From a virus, in the IMG/VR virus record IMGVR_UViG_3300035698_014777, positions 1 to 21,927 of that record: 21,927 nucleotides of DNA; one strand, 5' to 3'. The number at the start of each line of letters is the position of its first letter. Position 1 is the stretch's first letter. The notes below the pieces were generated by a model, which ran no database searches, was not told the DNA's origin, and saw nothing but the letters and a program-made list of their open reading frames with translations. The position numbers were made by a program, and so were the translations under genes. Below are positions 6,076 to 15,100 of this stretch, in pieces.

Positions 6076-7891
6076 AGAGCTGTTCGAGCGAATATATCCC
6101 ATATATTTTTATCGTCGGCATCTTGACATAGCCTGTATCGACCTTTTAGGGCTTGATCTGGCACCACACCACAGACTAATTTTACGTGATTGGGGCAATG
6201 GTAAGCCTATCAACATGTTTTTCGCCTCTCGTGGTTCCGGGAAGTCAGTACTAATGGCTATCTTTTTCGTACTTATGGCGATGCTTTATCCAAAACTAAA
6301 ATTAGTAGTCATTGGCGGCCAGGGATTTCGTGGCTCAAAAATGGTTATGATGGAATGTGAAGCAGTTATTCGAGGTGATTTAATGGGCCAACGCTCTGTT
6401 GGTTACGCACGATACTGCTGTCGTGATACACGTAAAATAATTAACAAAGATCCTGCATATTGGAATATTATGTTTTCGAATGGCTCATCCATCAGAGGTG
6501 TGCCATTAGGAATGTCTTCTGATGGTGCTGGAATCAGAGGAACACGTGCTCATATATTAGGCGAGGACGAAGCATTTTTAATTCCACACAAGTTACATCA
6601 AGCTGTGTTGGAACCCATGCAAAATGTATTATACGAACCACACAAAGATGCTTCTGACCAATTATTTAGAAACATGTTGTTAACTGTTTCTACATGTGAT
6701 TATGATTTCAGAGATTTTTATAAGCAATTCCTTTACTACAAATCTGTATTAGCTAATGAAGCAGTTGAAGACCCAGAAGTGACAGATTCGGTTGGTGCAT
6801 TAGATATTCGAAAAGACGACCTTTCACTATTTAATTTTGATATTGATGATTCATACTATATTCATAATGGTAAACGTAGAACTATGTGGGGTATTGATTA
6901 TGAACGTATTATGAAAAAGTATAACTTGCCTACTACGGACAAGGATTTATGGTTATCTGAGAATAAAAACATACCACTTAATGTTCAAGGTGGCTATTTT
7001 CCATTCGGACCAATTGATATTGGAATGAATTTAGAACTAATTGGTCGTAATGATGCTAAAAATGAACCACAGCGTTTTCCTGAATTAGTTAGTAGATGTT
7101 CTGCCCCTTGTATTATGGGTGTTGATTCAGCTCCTTCCGGTGCAAACACTGCCTTTACAGTTATTAAAGCAGGTACATATAATGAAACAGATAGGGACCG
7201 CAGACATTGTGAAACAGCTGCTTTAGGTGGTCCGTGTCCAATGTTACACAAGGGTAAATGTACGTTGGGTAGAAGGTCACATGTTGTCTACGCCTTCGAA
7301 GGCAACAAAATGTCACAACGAGAAAAAGTTGAAAAAATATATGAGTTAGCAAATCGATACAATATAGTAGCGATAGGTATGGACGCACGTGGTGGCGGCT
7401 TCGAATTAGAAAGTCTATTAATGGATGAGCGTTATATTAAACATTTAGACCCATTATACGTTCCAATTTATGACCCCGAACGGTTTACCTTATCTTTTGG
7501 TTTACCTATATTATCATTGTTTACTACAACTCAAGCAATGAACATGGAGTTCAATGGATACATGAAAGGTTTGATGTCCAATCAACATTTAATTTTTCCA
7601 AAACCGTTGCGTGGTAGACCAGAAGACCCTTGGATTTTAGAATCTGCGGGTCATGTAGAAACACTAATAAGTCAGATTGCAAGAATAAAAGCGTTACCTG
7701 CTGGCAATGGGGTAAAATTTGAAATTGAAACGATTGACCCAAACACAGGATTAATTGTAGCAGCCCAAAAAGACATATACTCTGCACTATTATATGCTAC
7801 TGCAAAAATGAAACGTTTAATAGATGAGCAGATACAAGATGATACGCAAGAAGCACTGCCAGTAGCGCAAGCAGTTGCATTTAACCTTTAA
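6050..7891 (+). CDS. terL: Terminase large subunit (ATPase-nuclease)
   Basis: The 613-residue product is the packaging motor. The ATPase has Walker A FASRGSGKS (58-66), Walker B ILGEDEA (about 170-175, with E174 as likely catalytic glutamate) and a coupling motif LLTVSTCDYD (about 210-219). The RNase H-like nuclease shows D359 in IMGVDSAPSG, D445 in IGMDARGGG and a third acidic residue D575 in QKDIYSALLYA. A short Cys/His-rich insertion (H386, C387, C396, H400, C404; also C350 and C354) lies between the first two nuclease motifs and could bind zinc. I chose ATG at 6050, with GAGAAG upstream; a longer frame from ATG at 6014 has no ribosome binding site. It overlaps the upstream gene by 26 bases and is followed by the portal gene. 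Confidence 0.95.
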   Translation: MNEVQFTDKELFERIYPIYFYRRHLDIACIDLLGLDLAPHHRLILRDWGNGKPINMFFASRGSGKSVLMAIFFVLMAMLYPKLKLVVIGGQGFRGSKMVMMECEAVIRGDLMGQRSVGYARYCCRDTRKIINKDPAYWNIMFSNGSSIRGVPLGMSSDGAGIRGTRAHILGEDEAFLIPHKLHQAVLEPMQNVLYEPHKDASDQLFRNMLLTVSTCDYDFRDFYKQFLYYKSVLANEAVEDPEVTDSVGALDIRKDDLSLFNFDIDDSYYIHNGKRRTMWGIDYERIMKKYNLPTTDKDLWLSENKNIPLNVQGGYFPFGPIDIGMNLELIGRNDAKNEPQRFPELVSRCSAPCIMGVDSAPSGANTAFTVIKAGTYNETDRDRRHCETAALGGPCPMLHKGKCTLGRRSHVVYAFEGNKMSQREKVEKIYELANRYNIVAIGMDARGGGFELESLLMDERYIKHLDPLYVPIYDPERFTLSFGLPILSLFTTTQAMNMEFNGYMKGLMSNQHLIFPKPLRGRPEDPWILESAGHVETLISQIARIKALPAGNGVKFEIETIDPNTGLIVAAQKDIYSALLYATAKMKRLIDEQIQDDTQEALPVAQAVAFNL

Positions 7892-7900
7892 GGAAAGATA

Positions 7901-10081
7901 ATGCCAACATACATACCTAAAAAGAGGAAGAACAGACCCGCCAGACCTAAAAGGTTGAGTAAAGTTGACCAAGCTGTACACCAAGCTAAAATAAGCATGG
8001 ATGAACAACTCAAGGGTGCTAATGAGGCACAGGGTGTGGCTATCCATTCAGTAGTTAATAAACGAACATCTTCTACATTGTTATCTAAAATTAACGATTA
8101 TACTGATCCTAATTTAGATGACCGGGAGGCTACAGTTAAATTGTCTCGACAACTTCGTAACGTAGAGGGTGTATGTTCAACTGTTGGTGACCTGCTTGTT
8201 GACTTTGCTGCTACACGTGGTTTATTTTATTGTGATAATGATGAACTAAAAGACTTACTAAACAAGTGGGCGAAAAGAGTTAACACATTTGGGTTTGGTG
8301 TAACAAAAAAGACAACCATAAAACCTACTCCGGGTCTAAGACAAATTACTCGTAAAATTATTGATGATTTTCTAACTGACGGTGATGCAGTCATTACTCT
8401 TAAATGGGAAAAAATGCAAGTAGATGCTGAGGGACAGCCCATATATGTACCCGTAGAAATACGTGCACTTGATACTACTTCTTTAGAAATTGATCCAGCA
8501 TTTGCACAACTCGGTATCGAACTTATTGAAATGTCAATAGATGATAAAATTAAGAAACGTTTGTTAAAGCCAGAAACTGATCTTGACAGAATTGCAGCAA
8601 AGCTAATTCCCAAAGAATGGTTAGCATTCTTACGTAAAGATGAACCTATTTTACTAGACCCCAATGTAACATACCATTTCAAACGTAATCCAAAAGATTA
8701 CAAGGCATGGGGGGTACCACTTTTCTTAAAAGCATTTGGTGCTGTTGCTAATAAACGTAGAATACAAGCCGTTGATGAAGCAACTATCGACGGGTTAATT
8801 AATCGATTTACTGTTTTCAAATTAGGTTTGCCAGATAAACAAAAGAATCCCGCCTATCATATTCCATCTGGTGCTAGAGTAGAGTCATTAATTGGACTGT
8901 TAACAAGCCCCAAACGTACAAATGCAATTGTATGGCCGGGCCCGGATTTAGAAATTGACGATATTGGACCTGATGGTAAAATTCTTGAGTTCGATAAGAA
9001 GTATCACCAAGCCGATGTTGACATCCTACGTGCACTTCATGTGTCTGAGTTACTTATTGATGGTGCATCTAGTGGCCAAGCTACTAAGGACTGGGCTGCA
9101 TTTATTAGTACAGAAGTGGGTTTGGACTCTATTCGAAACGAAGTTGAGAGTATTTTTACACAAGTTGCTGAAGAAATTGCACTAACAAATAAGATGTCAT
9201 ACGAAACATTATTGTTTAAGTTTGATCCACAGTTACTAAAGGATGAACAATTCGTACGCAAATTTGCTCTTGAAATTTACCGGCTTGGTGGAATTTCAAC
9301 TGAAACGTTTGTCAAAGTCATGGGTTACAACTTCGAAATTGAAAAAGCAGCAAAAATTAAAGAAAAGGCTGAGGGTATTGATGAAATCTTTATCAACCAA
9401 TACTTCCCTGGTACGTCATTCCCGGATAAGGGAGGCCGTCCAGATGATACAAAAGAAGAGGACAAAACAAGCCCTAAAGATAATAAGAAGACAGATAAAG
9501 AAAAGGCACAGACCGAATCCGGTGTACGAAGTGTAGATTTTTACCAGTCGTTCTATAATAGGATGTTTGACCGAATTGCAACGTCTGTTGGAAAACGTAA
9601 AAACAGTGAGATTGCTAGAATCACATTATTAAATGGGTTGAACAAATTCAGGCAGAACACTAGTAACCATATATTAGAAGTATTTATGAAACAAACAGGT
9701 GGTAACTTGACTGCTGGAATGAACTATTTAAGTAGGTGGAACTCCAAATACATTGATAATTTTATTGCAGAAATCATACAGGCTTATGATAGTAACCCAG
9801 ACGGTTTTACATCATATATCCGATCAATAAAACACAGAGTGAGTTTATACGCTTCACAGGGCTACCTAAAAGCCTTCTGGGTTGGTCAAATTGAGATGCA
9901 TATAATACAGGGTTACAATAGCGCTACATGGAGATGTAATAATGAAGACAGTGCATGTATGGAACACAATAATAAAACTTACTTGTTAAAAGATCTTGCT
10001 GACATTTTCCCTGGTCATGTTAATTGTACTTGTAGTCTTGATTTTATGAAACATGTTAAGGAGTCGATTAGACATGAATAG
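7901..10081 (+). CDS. Portal protein fused to a MuF-type head morphogenesis domain
   Basis: The 726-residue product starts at an ATG with AAGGAA nearby. After a very basic N-terminal tail (KKRKNRPARPKR) comes a portal core (about 60-500) with typical phage portal features: the early helical wing, DFLTDGDAVITLKW near 160-175, RALDTTSLEIDP, YHFKRNPKDYKAWGVPLFLKAF, and the SELLIDGASSGQATKDWAAF segment around 382-401. Residues about 515-545 are a charged linker (DDTKEEDKTSPKDNKKTDKE). The C-terminal part (about 550-726) ends in a MuF-like pattern: C679, C686, H689, then FPGHVNCTC with H706, C709 and C711. Portal forms the dodecameric DNA gateway at the head vertex; MuF proteins are minor head proteins, some injected. 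Here they are one chain. There is no toxin domain after the Cys motif, unlike MuF polymorphic toxins. Confidence 0.9.
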   Translation: MPTYIPKKRKNRPARPKRLSKVDQAVHQAKISMDEQLKGANEAQGVAIHSVVNKRTSSTLLSKINDYTDPNLDDREATVKLSRQLRNVEGVCSTVGDLLVDFAATRGLFYCDNDELKDLLNKWAKRVNTFGFGVTKKTTIKPTPGLRQITRKIIDDFLTDGDAVITLKWEKMQVDAEGQPIYVPVEIRALDTTSLEIDPAFAQLGIELIEMSIDDKIKKRLLKPETDLDRIAAKLIPKEWLAFLRKDEPILLDPNVTYHFKRNPKDYKAWGVPLFLKAFGAVANKRRIQAVDEATIDGLINRFTVFKLGLPDKQKNPAYHIPSGARVESLIGLLTSPKRTNAIVWPGPDLEIDDIGPDGKILEFDKKYHQADVDILRALHVSELLIDGASSGQATKDWAAFISTEVGLDSIRNEVESIFTQVAEEIALTNKMSYETLLFKFDPQLLKDEQFVRKFALEIYRLGGISTETFVKVMGYNFEIEKAAKIKEKAEGIDEIFINQYFPGTSFPDKGGRPDDTKEEDKTSPKDNKKTDKEKAQTESGVRSVDFYQSFYNRMFDRIATSVGKRKNSEIARITLLNGLNKFRQNTSNHILEVFMKQTGGNLTAGMNYLSRWNSKYIDNFIAEIIQAYDSNPDGFTSYIRSIKHRVSLYASQGYLKAFWVGQIEMHIIQGYNSATWRCNNEDSACMEHNNKTYLLKDLADIFPGHVNCTCSLDFMKHVKESIRHE

Positions 10082-10451
10082 AAACGAACACATTAATAAA
10101 ATAGCCCATCTTTGGGATGATAACGAATTAGGTTTTGATGCTGGTAGTTTGCGCTGCTGGTTTTTAACACCTAACTATTTTAAGGAAGATACGCAAATAG
10201 CTGAGTGTTTCGATTTCAATGGAGAAGAAAAAGAAGTTCCTAGACACAATCATGTAAACAGCTATGAAATTTTTGTCCAGTTAAAAGGGGAGACTTATTT
10301 TAAGGAAGACAAAACAATATTAAAAGCACATGAAACTAAGACGCTTTCACCGGGGCAAGACCACACGATAATCCCTAAAAAAGGAAGCAAATTTGTTGTG
10401 GTTATCCATCCACCGGATGATATATTCGCAAAAAAACTTTTAGGGAGATAG
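10074..10451 (+). CDS. Metal-binding cupin-domain protein
   Basis: I start this 125-residue protein at ATG 10074, which has AAGGAG (10058-10063) upstream and overlaps the portal gene by eight bases; an in-frame ATG at 10053 precedes that site. The product carries a complete cupin signature: motif 1 as H58-x-H60-x4-E65-x6-G72 in RHNHVNSYEIFVQLKG, and motif 2 as PG-x2-H97 in LSPGQDHTII, followed by a beta strand (KFVVVIHPP). These residues normally bind one divalent metal ion in a small beta barrel. Cupins range from isomerases and dioxygenases to sugar-binding and storage proteins, so the reaction cannot be named. Translational coupling to the portal suggests late expression and perhaps a virion or assembly role. 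Confidence 0.8.
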   Translation: MNRNEHINKIAHLWDDNELGFDAGSLRCWFLTPNYFKEDTQIAECFDFNGEEKEVPRHNHVNSYEIFVQLKGETYFKEDKTILKAHETKTLSPGQDHTIIPKKGSKFVVVIHPPDDIFAKKLLGR

Positions 10452-10452
10452 C

Positions 10453-10869
10453 ATGGCTTCTATTGAAGTGCGTTTAAGTAATGTGGAAGCTTCAGTTAAG
10501 TCCACCGCTTACGACCATAACAAACTAATGCAGATTTGTACTAAAGTTGATATGCTTGATCCAACTGCTGTGATTGAATTTAAGGCAGTGGCTGTAGAAG
10601 CGTTACGTAAAATATCAGAAGACTTAGAAAAAAGCGAAATATCTATACAAAAAGTGGGAACATCAGTAACTAATAACAAAGAAGAAGTTGTACGGCTAAT
10701 AACAAAGTTGCGTACAAATATGTCCAAAGAATTAAAAGAGGACAAAGAAGGTCTTAATGCTGCCGTCAATAAGTGTAGTTCACGTATTACTCTTTTGGAA
10801 GGTAAAGCTGCCTTATTTGGAGCGGTTGCTGGTGGAATTTTCGGTGGCATTATTCATTATTTTTTTTAG
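10453..10869 (+). CDS. Coiled-coil protein with C-terminal membrane anchor
   Basis: The 138-residue product starts one base after the cupin stop, with GGGAGA before the ATG. Residues 1-115 are helical and heptad-like (ASIEVRLSNVEASVKS, later ISIQKVGTSVTNNKEEVVRL and ELKEDKEGLNAAVNKC), and the end is one hydrophobic helix with small-residue packing motifs (ALFGAVAGGIFGGIIHYFF, 120-138). This is the layout of a tail-anchored or virion-membrane protein: soluble coiled coil plus a single C-terminal segment. XhlA-type lysis accessory proteins and some spanins or holin partners look similar, as do virion proteins that touch the host membrane. The position straight after portal genes does not decide between them. 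No lysin gene is visible in the window. Confidence 0.65.
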   Translation: MASIEVRLSNVEASVKSTAYDHNKLMQICTKVDMLDPTAVIEFKAVAVEALRKISEDLEKSEISIQKVGTSVTNNKEEVVRLITKLRTNMSKELKEDKEGLNAAVNKCSSRITLLEGKAALFGAVAGGIFGGIIHYFF

Positions 10870-10878
10870 GGGTACATT

Positions 10879-11400
10879 ATGGCTGTAGCAGCATTAAACG
10901 CATATAAATGTGTTAGTACCGATGTAGCAAACGAGTATCTACTTTCAAGCAAGCAGTTTGCTTTTTTAAGTGTAGACGCAACTACATTAAACACTACTAC
11001 TTATCCAATAGCAATACCTAGCGATGTGGGTGATCTGGCTAATTATTCATATGAGGTTTGGATACGTTGGAAACTAGGTAATGATTTTGGTGGGTACATT
11101 CAGAATATGAAGTTATGGTACTCTACTACGGCACCTGCTGCTAGCATTCATTTAATGATGGGTACAACGTCTGTTGCTGATACACCTACAGATGATGCAA
11201 GTTCTATTGCTGTAGCAACAGCTTCAGATAATTACTTTGACGCATCGAATTATTTGTATATACCTATCGCTGGTGATGGTAAATTAGATGTTGTTGGCGA
11301 TAGTACTGGTTATGCAGTAATTCAAACAAAAGTTGAAGAGGGTGCGCACACTGCTGTGCCCTTTATGCTTTTTAATATTAGCTATGAGGAAGTGGTATAA
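10879..11400 (+). CDS. Probable virion structural protein (beta-rich, 173 aa)
   Basis: The ATG at 10879 follows an AGGGG site. The 173-residue product is rich in Thr, Ser, Ala and Tyr, with predicted beta strands and few charged residues, as in small phage head or tail proteins. Features include a central YEVWIRWKLGNDFGGYIQNM segment, then LWYSTTAPAA, and a C-terminal strand ending FMLFNISYEEVV. The pattern of alternating strands with aromatic residues suggests a beta sandwich, perhaps a decoration or tail-associated protein. No specific family is recognised. Its stop overlaps the next start as TAATG (11398-11402), so the two are coupled. Confidence 0.65.
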   Translation: MAVAALNAYKCVSTDVANEYLLSSKQFAFLSVDATTLNTTTYPIAIPSDVGDLANYSYEVWIRWKLGNDFGGYIQNMKLWYSTTAPAASIHLMMGTTSVADTPTDDASSIAVATASDNYFDASNYLYIPIAGDGKLDVVGDSTGYAVIQTKVEEGAHTAVPFMLFNISYEEVV

Positions 11401-11729
11401 TGTTAGTGTGGATATTAAATTTTGTAGATGGAACACAAGCGCAACAATATAAAGATAGTATTGATCCAAATAATCCGGGTAAAGCGGCTGTTAGTATATC
11501 ACTGCTAAACGATAAGACAGGACAACTGAAAACGGAAGAAATACCTCTTAGGGCACTACCTGTTTATGCTCGTGAACGCTTGTTTATGGGCCTTAGTAAT
11601 GGTACTCAATTAGATACAATTATTAAAATTGGTTATAACATTTGTGGTGTTCGTACTATGAAATGTTATTCTGCTAATCAGGATAGGTGGTTTAACAAAC
11701 AGGATGATAAGGGATGGCACGAGAAATAG
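11400..11729 (+). CDS. Unknown small late protein (109 aa)
   Basis: Its ATG overlaps the previous TAA by one base and is preceded by GAGGAAG. The 109-residue product begins with a hydrophobic strand (MLVWILNFVDGTQAQQY), carries a Pro/Asn-rich turn (DPNNPGKAA), and ends in an aromatic, charged tail (NQDRWFNKQDDKGWHEK). There are three cysteine-free halves and only two Cys (C82, C88). There is no signal peptide, membrane helix or known motif. By position it is probably a head-tail joining or tail accessory protein, but this is inferred only from its place in the late operon. It overlaps the following gene by 16 bases. Confidence 0.55.
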   Translation: MLVWILNFVDGTQAQQYKDSIDPNNPGKAAVSISLLNDKTGQLKTEEIPLRALPVYARERLFMGLSNGTQLDTIIKIGYNICGVRTMKCYSANQDRWFNKQDDKGWHEK

Positions 11730-12103
11730 TAGTTCGAGAAATTATGGGAAGAGAACCAAAGCCATGTGATAAATGGTACAATCCACATAAATTATCACGT
11801 GCCTTTGGCGGTGACGTTGTTTCTATTACACACTTTATGCAACTAACGAGTATAACTGTGGATGAAAAATTATGGGTGTTATTACATCCCTCAATAATAG
11901 ATGAAAATGACCTGTCCGTTCTTATTACTAACATACTTGATGCAAACTATGTTGATGCTCCATATTACAAGGAGGCGTACACACAATTAAAACATGAGAG
12001 GTACTGGGGTGCTATCTATTTTGCTGCTCATGCCGTCTCTACTCTTTACGAACAAACATTATCTGCTGTAAAGGAGTATTTCAATGTCAACCGCTACATT
12101 TAG
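11714..12103 (+). CDS. Unknown late protein (129 aa)
   Basis: The likely ATG at 11714 has AGGA nine bases upstream and lies inside the end of the previous gene; a second in-frame ATG at 11744 is an alternative. The product mixes a charged N-terminus (MAREIVVREIMGREPKPCDKW) with a helical middle (DEKLWVLLHPSIIDENDLSV) and a C-terminal helix bundle (YWGAIYFAAHAVSTLYEQTL). It is compact, acidic to neutral, with no export signal. I do not recognise it. Its end overlaps the start of the giant fibre gene by 20 bases, so it could be an assembly partner or chaperone for that protein, a common gene order in phages, but this is inference from position. Confidence 0.55.
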   Translation: MAREIVVREIMGREPKPCDKWYNPHKLSRAFGGDVVSITHFMQLTSITVDEKLWVLLHPSIIDENDLSVLITNILDANYVDAPYYKEAYTQLKHERYWGAIYFAAHAVSTLYEQTLSAVKEYFNVNRYI

Positions 12104-15100
12104 ACCTTTATCCGATGGTACTTATTCTCAATGGACTGCTATAGGGGATCATTATCCATATGTAGATGATGGGGTTGATTGGGGGTCGTCCTCTGATTAT
12201 ACAGCACGTGGTGGCGGGGGGTTTAATACAGCTGCTGATACATTCGACTTTACTGTGTCTGGTGTAAGTGGTGTAGTTAATAGTGTTACAGTCCATTATG
12301 TTCTTTATCAGGACTCAACAGGTTCACCAGATGTATCTGGTTTTTTGTATTTAGATGGTAGTACTCTTAGTGACACTTTGCAAGATGTAGACGCATTAAC
12401 TACGTGGGAAGAAAAAACAACGGTTTTTAATCTTACTCCCGCTGGTAATTCTTGGACAGTTGCTTCTTTATCCGATTTAGAATTTGGGTATATAACGCTT
12501 GGTGGTTCATTTAAGACAAACACACGCCTAAATAGTACTTGGTTAAGTGTAGACTATACAAGTGCAGCAGGTAGTGTAAATGTAGCTCCCGCTTCTTTAC
12601 TTTGTGAGGGAACAACAGGTTTTAATAACGCATGCGCTATTCCAATTTTTAGCGCCATATTTAAGACCGAGTTCGTAATAGGTACAACGCATCAGTCATA
12701 TATAGAGATATGTGAAGGCACATCTAATTTTGACGTAATTTTTGCGTCTGGTTGGAACTCTTTTGCTTCTACTCAACAAGACACAAGATGTCCAAATATT
12801 TATTATGGAGTGGGTGGCACATGGAGTATTGGAACATTATATTCACATCCTACCTATTATTGGAGAATAAAGTTTATTAATGATGATGGTGGTACCTCAC
12901 CTACTAGCGCAATCGGACAGTTTTCTGGTATTAACAGATATTGGGTAAATGATGATTACATTTTTAGACGCAAGTTGCTATTTGGTAGTGCTCATGCTAC
13001 AATAACATCTGGGAGTACCGCAACATTTAGTATCAAAACAGGCAATCGTTTAATTATTGCACAAAATGGATGTTTCAATGAGTCAATTCAAGCATCTGGT
13101 GGGTTTAACTTGGCACGTTTTGATGCAAAGACTCATATCTCTTATTTAGCACAGCCACCACACACGGGCGAAAACAAAGGAAATTACGAAAATTGGATTA
13201 ACACCTTAGATTTATCTACTACGCCACCAGTGGTAGGTGAACCGCATAAAATATCTGACGCTGGTTCCCATTCAGATACCCATCACTATCCGTCCATATG
13301 TGTAGATAATGATGGTTACATTCATTGTTTTTTATCAAGACATCCAGGTGGGGTAAAGTACTTACGTTCATTTCAATCAAATATATCAGGTTGTCTTAGT
13401 GGCGAAGACACGGGTGCAACTTTATGGTTTAATCCCATAACCGAGGGTCTTGAGGAACACAGTGAAGGTGCGGGATTAACTTATCCAACGCCTTTTGTTG
13501 ACCCTATAACAAACTCAGTTATACTATTTAGTCGCTATAATGAAAATGAATACGTTTATTACACAGTAACAGATAACGGGGCAACTTGGAACGGCCCTTA
13601 CATTTTTATGACAGATGAACATGCAAACGGTGATCGTATATATTGTTACGGTCTACGAATGGACCGTGCAACCCGTCGAATGCATATAGGTTTTACACTA
13701 AACCATCGTGATACTGGTGACGCAGAAGAGCTCGAACGTGGTGTTTGGTATATGTATTCTGATTATGATTCAACTGGTACCACTACAATGCCATATAAGG
13801 ACTGGTATTACGCTAACGGTTCTTTAGCAGGTAAAACACATGATGGGTATTGGGGAGAAGAGCAGGTTTGTTATTTGAATAACACGGCTGCTGGTTGGGC
13901 TACAATGGTAAAGAGGGCGTTAATATTCACTGAACCGTGGGATGACACTGTTGCCCCACCTGGAACTCAGTATAATGCTCGTGCCTTTATTGAAAACTTA
14001 GAACTGGTTGGTTCTGACCCAGTTGTTTTTTGGGAACAGAAGGCTCGACCTGGTGAACCTGATGCAAAATACTCTGCTACGGGAGAAACCGATTTATTGT
14101 GTGCAAGGTACACAGCCGATATTGGGGATAACACAGGAAATTGGAAAATTAATCCAATAACCACTAATTTAGAAGGTCACGATAAAATGTTGCGGGTACG
14201 TCGTTCTGGTGTATCTGTTATGGGTGACATTGATGGATCATTGAGTGCATGGTTTCCAGTTGCCGGTCGAACACGTGGGTGGCGTCGTATTGGTACTAAG
14301 GATATAACGAGCTCTAATTGTACCGCTTCATCAGTTACGGGGTCGTTTCATAGTGCTATTGGCGGCGATATTTCATTAATTGATGGTGATGCCACAAGTG
14401 TTCCTATGTCTACTATAGATTGTTATTTTTCCGTTGGTAGTATAGAAAAACCAACATCAGACAAAACATTATTTGCGTTAGATATTGACGCTATAGTAAG
14501 GGCTGAATCGAATGCATCAGTACAACTTTTTATAAACAAAGGGGATACCGATACCTTCTCTGCTACCTTGAATATGTTTTGTACTGCTACTAAATTTGTC
14601 TACTACCGTTATTTACGTAATACATGGACCACTGATCCTTGGACAGACAATCCGTGGACAGCAACATCTATTGGCAGTCTTTCTTTCGGTATTAAATTGG
14701 TTGCCGGTGGTACCGTTCATGTGTCAAAACTCTATGCTAAAATGGAATATACTGTATCCTCAAACGGTGAGTGGACTGCTTCTGAGATGTGGAAAATTAA
14801 AAGTTATGATAAAGGGGATACGTGGGAAGTAACAGAACTTTCCAGAAATAGCCACATTGGTGTCCCTATGATGTCTCAGAAACCTTGGCTGTCTAGTGAC
14901 CAACAAGAAGTGTCTTGGACATCTGGTTCTGATGTATTTTATTCATATGATGCACCCTACGGATTGGTAGACTATTCTGGACAAGATTTTAAGGTGTACT
15001 ATGGTACAACTGAGATTGACAGAGTAGCTGATTATTTTAATAACAATGGTTCAGAGGTTTCTTTTAAGCTACAGGAAGATATCTGTAAAGATAAAATGGC

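Noticed and set aside
8227-8682. Minus-strand 151-codon frame inside the portal gene
   Set aside because: It is the antisense shadow of a well-supported coding frame, Ser-rich and without recognisable motifs.
10053-10073. Earlier ATG for the cupin
   Set aside because: The AAGGAG site lies downstream of it and at proper spacing for the ATG at 10074.
9550-10081. MuF polymorphic toxin at the end of the portal protein
   Set aside because: The chain ends about 15 residues after the NCTC motif, leaving no room for a toxin domain.
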